The notes beneath the pieces are model-generated. The model made no database searches. It was not told the DNA's origin and was given only the letters and a program-made list of their open reading frames with translations. Shown here piece by piece: positions 56,368-64,000 of a stretch of DNA of 64,000 nt (the stretch's first letter is position 1; every line of letters starts with the position of its first letter). Location: assembly GCA_947359465.1 (NCBI GenBank), contig OX375872.1, positions 2,958,395 to 3,022,394 on the forward strand, written 5' to 3'. The position numbers and the translations under genes were made by a program. This DNA is from Metellina segmentata. Lineage: Eukaryota > Arthropoda > Arachnida > Araneae > Tetragnathidae.

Positions 56368-56782
56368 AAATATCGTCGGAGGGATACGATCGACGGGTTC
56401 CGGAAGCCCAGAGAAAAAGCACTACGACCCCGAAAAAGGAGCCCTGTTGTCCGGACGGAAGAGAGAGGTGAGTCCTATTTTGGAAAACTTCATTCCGAGA
56501 GGCAGTTAGTTAGGGTATTAAATTGGGTTGGTTATTGGTCGGTCATTCTGGTATGAAATATACTTAGTTCTTAAGAATTTTGTTTTTATGTGTTGGGGTT
56601 GTATAAGTGCATAAGGTTATTTGCGTTTGATTTATGGTTATTTATAGTGTGTCTTTATATTGTACCCCTTTGACTCAGTTGGAATCTCTGTAGTGCTTGT
56701 GAAACGTTGGTGTTTACTATTTTTTTCTTGTTACACCAGAATAGAATTTTAATAGATTTAATTTTGGTTTATTCAAGAAGCC

Positions 56783-58960
56783 ATGTCGTCTTTCATAAAA
56801 CGCCTAAACAGGCAGAAAAAGAGCACTTTAAAGCAGTTAGCCGTGGAATTTGAGGTTGAGGTGTCTGACTCAGACCTAGTGAAAAACATAATCAAAGGTA
56901 TTTTGGAGGCACCAGATTTCACGGAGGAAACTGCGGAGTGTTTCTTAGACAGAATAATGGAGGAGATTGAGGAGGAAAGGGAACAGAAACGTACCGAACA
57001 GGAAAGATCAGATAGAATAGTTAGAGAAGAACGGGAGTTTGAATTAGCAAAATTGCGAATGAAACATAAGACCGTCCAGCATCTGAAAAGCCCTGTCGCT
57101 CTAAATGTCGTAGTCACGCAGAGCCAAACAAAAACAAGGGTAGATAATTCCGGTGCGAGCCATAGGAACGAGACCCCCGTAGTCGAAACTCCCGTAGTCA
57201 AAACCCCGAAGGCGGTAGAGGAAGACGAAAAACCCCTCGTAATTGACGAAAGCGATCGTTACTTTTTGCCTTTAACATTACCAGATGAAGAGACTGGCTT
57301 ATCTCAGATCTCTTCAGCTGTGTTTGAAGCCGCACAAAGGAACTGCGAGTCTATCGCCGTGCTATGGGCTCGGAATGCAGAGAATAGAGAAAGTGAATTT
57401 CAAGTTGAAAAAAGGAAATTGTGGTATGACAAGAATGCGGTTACGAGAAATTTTAAAGTGGGAGATCAGGTCTTAGTTTTAGCTACAACTAAGACAAATA
57501 AAATGGCAGTAAACTGGATGGGGCCTGGTAAAATTACGAGTAAATTTTCGGACACAAATTATTTGGTAAACTTGTCCGAAAAACGTGACAAAAGCACGAT
57601 TTATCACGTTAACTTAATGAAACCCTATCATAGCAGGTCCGAGTGTGTTAATCTGATTATCGATGAAGGGCACGAAGAGGTAGAGCATGAAGCAGAGATC
57701 CCTTATCCGTTACAAGACCCCACTCATTTCGATTTGCAAGAAATTGTAATAGAGAGCCGACTCGACGAGCGCGCGTCTGATATCCAGATCGAAAGATTCA
57801 GGGAAATGCTAAAAACTCGTAAAAAGGAGTTCTCTTCGGACCCGGGTAATTCCGCATTGATAAAAATGGACATCGAACTGATCAGTGAGGTTCCGTTGCG
57901 CGCCAGGCCGTATCGCATGTCTCCTAGACAAGTAAACATATTGCGAAATGAGATTCAGAGGCTGTTGGCTCTGGGGGTGATCGAGGTAGGTCAATCGGAT
58001 TATGCCTCTACAATTATCTTAGTGGAGAGCCCAGATAGGGATCCTAGACCATGTGTGGATTATCGAAAGCTAAACGCAATCACCCGAACCCAATATTTCC
58101 CCTTACCTTATATCGAAGAAGTAGTGGAAAAAGTAAGTGCCGCCCCTTTCATCACCGTCATGGATTTGAAAAAGGGATACTTTCAAATACCTCTTACTGA
58201 AAGAGCGCAGAGATATGCAGCATTCGTGACGCCTTTTGGGATGTTTATCCCTAAGAAAATGATGTTTGGCCTAGTTAATGTCCCCTTTTATTTCTGCAAA
58301 TTGATGGCCCAAGTTTTAGGTGGACTGAAAAAATTTGCGGTTCTTTATATAGACGATATCGCGGTATTTTCCACAACTTGGGAAGAACACCTTAAGGATG
58401 TTGGCAAGGTATTGCACAAATTGGGAGAAGCTAATTTAACGGTCAAACCGGACAAGTGCCGTTTTGCACAGGATCATGTCAAGTTTCTAGGGCAGGAAGT
58501 TGGATCCGGGAAAAGGTCGCCAAACGAGGCGAAAATTAAGGAGTTCGAAGGATTTTCCACCCCTACGACTAAAACCCAAATTCGGTCATTTTTAGGAGTG
58601 GTGGGCTATTACTCCAGATATATCCCGAATTACTCGGTTATTGCAGCCCCTTTGACAAGTGCTTTGAAAGGAAGGGTGACAAAAGAAAAGGTGATTTGGA
58701 CAGACGAATGTGATCAGGCATTTAAGAACCTAAAATCGAAGCTTGTCCAAAATCCGGTATTATATGCTCCGGATTATACTAAGGAATTTCTAGTACAAAC
58801 GGATGCGAGCGCAACAGGTGCGGGAATTGTACTGTCCCAGAACCTAGAAGGGGAGGAGCACCCTATTTTGTTTTTGAGTAAACAATTCTCGAGAGCAGAG
58901 CAGAACTACAGTACAGTGGAGCGAGAGTTGGCTGCTATTGTATATGGATTAAAAAAATGA
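56783..58960 (+). CDS. Gag-like/integrase-C-terminus/reverse transcriptase fusion polyprotein, copy 3
   Basis: The predicted 725-residue product is identical to those at 40034 and 47367, with the same domain order (gag-like, integrase C-terminal GPY/F-like, RT with YIDD, partial RNase H) and the same terminal TGA (58958-58960). Since all three copies share the TGA and the internal deletion, both defects predate the amplification of the segment. Confidence 0.88.
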   Translation: MSSFIKRLNRQKKSTLKQLAVEFEVEVSDSDLVKNIIKGILEAPDFTEETAECFLDRIMEEIEEEREQKRTEQERSDRIVREEREFELAKLRMKHKTVQHLKSPVALNVVVTQSQTKTRVDNSGASHRNETPVVETPVVKTPKAVEEDEKPLVIDESDRYFLPLTLPDEETGLSQISSAVFEAAQRNCESIAVLWARNAENRESEFQVEKRKLWYDKNAVTRNFKVGDQVLVLATTKTNKMAVNWMGPGKITSKFSDTNYLVNLSEKRDKSTIYHVNLMKPYHSRSECVNLIIDEGHEEVEHEAEIPYPLQDPTHFDLQEIVIESRLDERASDIQIERFREMLKTRKKEFSSDPGNSALIKMDIELISEVPLRARPYRMSPRQVNILRNEIQRLLALGVIEVGQSDYASTIILVESPDRDPRPCVDYRKLNAITRTQYFPLPYIEEVVEKVSAAPFITVMDLKKGYFQIPLTERAQRYAAFVTPFGMFIPKKMMFGLVNVPFYFCKLMAQVLGGLKKFAVLYIDDIAVFSTTWEEHLKDVGKVLHKLGEANLTVKPDKCRFAQDHVKFLGQEVGSGKRSPNEAKIKEFEGFSTPTTKTQIRSFLGVVGYYSRYIPNYSVIAAPLTSALKGRVTKEKVIWTDECDQAFKNLKSKLVQNPVLYAPDYTKEFLVQTDASATGAGIVLSQNLEGEEHPILFLSKQFSRAEQNYSTVERELAAIVYGLKK

Positions 58961-59155
58961 AATTACTATTTGGACGGACAAAAATTTAAAATTGAAACGG
59001 ATCACAACCCACTAACTTTCTTAAATCAAATGATGGGGAGCAATTCACGGCTGACCCGATGGGCTCTATGTTTGCAGCAATACAATTTCACAATTGCTGA
59101 CAGAGCCGGGAAAAACAACGGAAATGCCGATGGTCTGAGTAGACAGCCTCTTTAA
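58961..59155 (+). pseudogene. In-frame RNase H C-terminal remnant after the TGA, copy 3
   Basis: Same 64-codon continuation as in the other copies, carrying TDHNPL and GNADGLSRQPL, ending in TAA. Confidence 0.85.
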
Positions 59156-59594
59156 AAAAATTTGATGAAATTATAATGGGTTAGTGTATAAGATGAATTT
59201 TAATTTGTGTAAATTTTTGTTTTGTGTCAGTTAATGTTTGTTTTTGGTTCAGAGAATGGCTTTGTAAAGCCAATGTAAATATATTTTCTTGGGTTAGCAT
59301 TCTGTGCAGAGTGATTTGTTTCAAATGTAGATAAACTTAAGTAATTAATCTCTGCATCGGATTGATAAAACCCTTTACCGAAAAGTAGGAGAGCAGAGTT
59401 ATTTAGCTGTCTCGTGGAGTGTTAGAGTTTTAGTTTAAATGGTTTGAGCCTAAAACTATTTCCTAGAGAGATTCCTATACTGAGCAGAGGTGGGCCTTTT
59501 GTTAGAGAATTAGTTAAAATTTCCTATTGCTATGTGATAGTGTATCACTATTGTAAAGGAACTATGAGGAATTTAAGGATCCGCCTCTCTGGAC
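59156..59594 (+). other. Non-coding 3' region of the retroelement, no 3' LTR, copy 3
   Basis: Same AT-rich sequence and same length as in copy 1, ending CCTCTCTGGAC against satellite B. Confidence 0.75.
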
Positions 59595-62500
59595 AATAAA
59601 CATTTTTCTCCTAGAACGTTGGTGTCCTCGCATCTCTCCCTTAGGGGAGTGATCATGAACCGTCGTCAATAGCCCGTTGTGTTTCTCCAGTACGACGTTA
59701 ACTAAAAATTACCAATTACTTAATTATTCTGACTTTGTGCCTCAATGTTCTGAATGAAGAATCATATCCAATGTTAACCTACAGTTGAAATGAGACTAGC
59801 CAAAAATAAGAATGAGAAACGAAGGTAGTATTTCTCCCCTTTGGGATGAATTGATATAGTTACTATCAAAGATATCATCCTGATTCATAAAAAGCAAATG
59901 GAATTATTTCGAGGGACAAACTTTAATGGGGTGCAGCAAAAAAAAAACATTTTTCTCCTACAACGTTGTTGTCCTACCATCTTTCCCTTAGGGGATTGAT
60001 CATGGAACATCGTCAATAGCCCGTTGTGTTTCTCCAGTACAACTTTAACTATAAATTACCACTTACTTAACTATTGGGAGTTTGTGTCTCAATGTTCTGA
60101 ATGAAGAATCATTTCCAAAGTTAACCTACAGTTGAAATGAGACTTGGCAAAAATAAGAATGAGACACGAAGGTAGTATTTCTCCCCATTGAGATCAATTG
60201 ATATAGTTATTATCAAAGATATCATCCTGATTCATAAAAAGCAAATGGAATCATTTCGAAGGACAAACTTTAATGGGGTGCAGCAAAATAAACATTTTTC
60301 TCCTAGAACGTTGGTGTCCTCGCATCTTTCCCTTAAGGGATAGATCATGGATCGTCTTCAATAGCCCGTTGTGTTGCTCCAGTACGACGCTAACTATAAA
60401 TTACCACTTACTTAACTATTGGGAGTTTGTGTCTCAATGTTAAAATGAAGAATCATTTCCAAAGTTAACCTACAGTTGAAATGAGACTTGGCAAAAATAA
60501 CAATGAGAAACGAAGGTAGTATTTCTCCCCTTTGAGATGAATTGATATAGTTAGTATGAGAGATATCATCCTGATTCATGAAAAGCAAATGGAATTATTT
60601 CGAGGGTCAAACTTTAATGGGGTGCAGCAAAATAAACATTTTTCTCCTAGAGCGTTGGTGTCCTCGCATCTTTCCCTTAGGGGATTGATCACGGACCGTC
60701 GTCAATAGTTCGTTGCGTTGCTCCAGTACGACGTTAACTATAAATTACCAATTACCAATGACTTAACTATTGGGAGTTTGTGCCTCAATGTTCTGAATGA
60801 AGAATCATTTCCAAAGTTAACCTACAGTTGAAATGAGATTAGGCAAAAATAAGAATGAGACACGAAGGTAGTATTTCTCCCCATTGAGATCAATTGATAT
60901 AGTTACTATCAAAGATATCATCCTTATTCATAAAAAGGAAATGGAATCATTTCGAAGGACAAACTTTAATGGGGTGCAGCAAAATAAACATTTTTCTCCT
61001 AGAACGTTGGTGTCCTCGCATCTCTCCCTTAGGGGATTGGTCATGTACCGTCGTCAATTGCCCGTTGTGTTGCTCTAGTACGACATTAACTAAAAATTAC
61101 CAATTATTTAACTATTGGGAGTTTGTGACTCAATGTTGTGAATAAAGAATCATTTCCAAAGTTAACCTACAGTTGAAATGAGACTAGACAAAGATAAGAA
61201 TGAGAAACGAAGGTAGTATTTCTCCCCTTTGAGGTCAATTGATATAGTTACTATCAAATATATCATCCTGATTCATAAAAAGCAAATGAAATCATTTCGA
61301 GGGACATGCTTTAACGGGGAGCAGCAAAATATACATTTTTCTCCTAGAACGTTGGTGTCCTTGCATCTTTCCCTTACGGGATTGATCATGAACCGTCGTC
61401 AATAGCCCTTTGTGTTGCTCCAGTACTACGTTAACAAAAAATTACCAATTATTTAACTATTGGGAGTTTGTGCCTCAATGTTCTGAATGAAGAATCATTT
61501 CCAAAGTTAAGCTACAGTTGAAATGAGACTAGCCAAAATTAAAAATGAGAAACGAAAGTAGTATATCTCCCCTTTGAGATCAATTGATATAGTTACTATC
61601 AAAGATATCATCCTGATTCATAAAAAGCAAATGAAATCATTTCGAGGGACAATCTTTAATGGGGTGCAGCAAAATAAACATTTTTCTCCTAGAACGTTGG
61701 TGTCCTCGCATCTCTCCCTTAGGGGATTGGTCATGTACCGTCGTCAATAGCCCGTTGTGTTGCTCTAGTACGACGTTAACTAAAAATTACCAATTACTTA
61801 ACTATAGGGAGTTTGTGCCTCAGTGTTCTGAATAAAGTATCATTTCCAAAGTTACCTACAGTTTAAATGAGACTAACCAAAAATAAGAATGAGAAACGAA
61901 GGTAGTATTTCTGCCCTTTGAGATCAATTGATATAGTTACTATCAAAGATATCATCATGATTCATAAAAAGCAAATGAAATCATTTCGAGGGACAAGCTT
62001 TAATGGGATGCACCAAAATAAACATTTTTCACCTAGACAGTTGGTGTCCTCGCATCTCTCCCTTAGGGGATTGATCATGTACCGTCGTCAATAGCCGTTG
62101 TTTTGCTCCAGTACGACATTAACTAAAAATTAGCAATTACTTAACTAGTGGGAGTTTTGCCTCAATGTTCTGAATAAAGTATCATTTCCAAAGTTACCTT
62201 CAGTTTAAATGAGACTAACCAAAAATCAGAATGAGAAACGAAGGTAGTATTTCTCCCCTTTGAGATCAATTGATATAGTTACTACCAAAGATATCATCCT
62301 GATACATAAAAAGCAAATGGAATCATTTCGAGGGAAAAACTTTAATGGGGTGTAGCAAAATAAACATTTTTCTCCTTGAACGTTGGTGTCCTCGCATCTT
62401 TCCCTTAGGGGATTGGTCATGGACCGTCGTCAATAGCCCGTTGTGTTGGTACAGTACGACGTTAACAAAAAATTACCAATTACCAATTACTTAACTATTC

Positions 62501-64000
62501 ATAGTTTGTGCCTCAATGTTCTGAAAAAAGAATCATTTCCAAAGTTAACCTACAGTTGAAATGAGACTAGCCAAAAATAAGAATGAGAAACGAAGGTAGT
62601 ACTTCTTCCCTTTTAGATCAATTGATATAGTTACTATCAAAGAAATCATTCTGATTCATAGAAAGCAAATGGAATCATTTCGAGTGACAAACTTCAATGG
62701 GGTGCTCCAAAATAAACATTTTTCTCCTATAACGTTTGTGTCCTCGCATCTTTCCCTTAAGGGATTGATCATGGACCGTCGGCAATAGCCCGTTGCGTAG
62801 CTCCAGTACGACGTTAACTATAAATTAGCAATTACCAATTACTTAACTATTGGGAGTTTGTGCCTCAATGTTCTGAATGAAGAATCATTTCCAAAGTTAA
62901 CCAACAGTTGAAATGATACTAGCTAAAAATAAGAATGAGAAACGAAGGTAGTATTTCTCCCCTTTGAGATCAATTGCTATAGTTACTACCAAAGATATCA
63001 TCCTGATTCATAAAAAGCAAATGGAATCATTTCGAGGTACAAACTTTAATGAGGTGTAGCAAAATAAACATTTTTCTCCTTGAACGTTGGTGTCCTCGCA
63101 TCTTTCCATTAGGGGAAACTAAGTTAACTAAGAAAAGAATAAGCAAAGCGTGCACAAATTTTAAAGCTGCCTATTAATATCATTAATAAAAGTTTGATAC
63201 ATAATTTTTTTATATGAATAATTGCATGCTTTCTTTCAATTAGAATCCTGATTCATAAAAAGCAAATGAAATCATTTCGAGGGACAATCTTTAATGGGGT
63301 GCAGCAAAATAAACATTTTTCTCCTAGAACGTTGGTGTCCTCGCATCTCTCCCTTAGGGGATTGGTCATGTACCGTCGTCAATAGCCCGTTGTGTTGCTC
63401 CAGTACGACATTAACTAAAAATTACCAATTACTTAACTATTGGGAGTTTGTGCCTCAATGTTCTGAATAAAGAATCATTTCCAAAGTTAACCTACAGTTG
63501 AAATAAGACTAGCCATAAATAAGAATGAGAAACGAAGGTAGTATTTCTCCTCTTTGAGATCAATTGATATAGTTACTATCAAAGATATCATCCTGATTCA
63601 TAAAAAGAAAATGAAATCATTTCGAGGGAAAAACTTTAATGGGGTGCAGCAAAATAAACTTTTTTCTCTTAGAACTTTTGGTGTCCTCGCATCTTTCCCT
63701 TAGAAGATTGATCATGGACCGTCTTCAATAGCCCGTTGTGTTGCTCCAGTACGACGTTAACTAAAAATTACCAATTATTTAACTATTGGGAGTTTGTGCC
63801 TCAATGTTCTGAATGAAGACTCATTTCCAAAGTTAACCTACAGTTGAAATGAGACTAGGCAAAAAAAAGAATGAGAAACGAAGATAGTATTTCTCCACTT
63901 TGACATGAATTGATATAGTTACTATCAAAGATATCATCCTGATTCAAAAAAAGCAAATGAAATCATTTCGAGGGACAAGATTTAATGGGATGCAGCAAAA
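59595..64000 (+). repeat. Satellite B, fourth block (about 12.7 monomers, runs off the window)
   Basis: The first 1.36 kb follows the right flank of the other retroelement copies (42846 onward), then switches near 60955 to monomers like those at the left end of the satellite B region. From about 61280 it repeats variants of 35577-35706, and from about 62090 to 63830 it repeats 35695-38120 without two of the monomers. No genes. The array continues past 64000. Confidence 0.95.
63116..63244. other. 129-bp AT-rich segment replacing part of a satellite B monomer (copy 2)
   Basis: Same segment, with the same junctions to satellite, as 37412-37540. It marks the right half of the window as a long-range duplicate of the left flank of the retroelement region. 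Confidence 0.85.

Larger units (their letters stand above)
55579..59594 (+). mobile_element. Truncated Ty3/gypsy-type (Gmr1-like?) LTR retroelement, copy 3
   Basis: Third copy, 16749 bp downstream of copy 1 at a constant offset through the whole 4016 bp, so it has the same length as copy 1 and lacks the indels of copy 2. Boundaries with satellite are the same as in the other copies. Confidence 0.9.

Noticed and set aside
2216..64000. CENP-B box or similar centromere motif in either satellite
   Set aside because: I looked for a CTTCGTTGGAA-like motif in the consensus units and saw no convincing match.

Overview
This window is eukaryotic, repeat-dominated, heterochromatin-like DNA. The protein relatives I recognise (a Mutator-like transposase gene of the type common in arthropods, and a Ty3/gypsy-type LTR retroelement whose N-terminus resembles elements I know from spiders) suggest an arthropod, perhaps a chelicerate. 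That assignment is inference; no host gene is present to confirm it. I see no single-copy host gene, tRNA, rRNA or CRISPR array.

Layout. (1) 1-326: two copies of a 177-bp tandem repeat. (2) 355-1841, minus strand: a broken Mutator-like transposase gene with a frameshift at a 17-bp inverted duplication, an internal stop and a large internal deletion. (3) 1842-2215: non-coding flank ending in a GGGTC/GACCC hairpin exactly where satellite DNA begins. (4) 2216-35319: about 164 head-to-tail copies of a 202-bp satellite (satellite A), with 201-bp variants and several nested higher-order duplications. (5) 35320-64000: an unrelated satellite of about 347 bp (satellite B), interrupted three times by a nearly identical 4.0-kb retroelement derivative at 38830-42845, 46163-50179 and 55579-59594.

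Each retroelement copy has a 475-bp 5' LTR (TGT...ACA), a primer-binding-site-like sequence two bases downstream, a 75-bp minisatellite in the leader and one long ORF. The ORF runs gag-like N-terminus, integrase C-terminal (GPY/F-like) domain, reverse transcriptase, start of RNase H, then a TGA. The rest of RNase H follows in the same frame. There is no 3' LTR, gag zinc knuckle, protease or integrase catalytic core. Integrase-type sequence upstream of RT is the pol order of Gmr1-like Ty3/gypsy elements rather than the usual RT-RH-INT. The copies are so alike, and share so much flanking satellite and the same flanking scars, that they must have spread as parts of a higher-order satellite repeat (spacings 7333 and 9416 bp), not by separate insertions.

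No genes work together here in a pathway. The interest lies in how satellites and a dead retroelement were co-amplified, in the unusual pol order, and in the sharp boundaries between repeat families.
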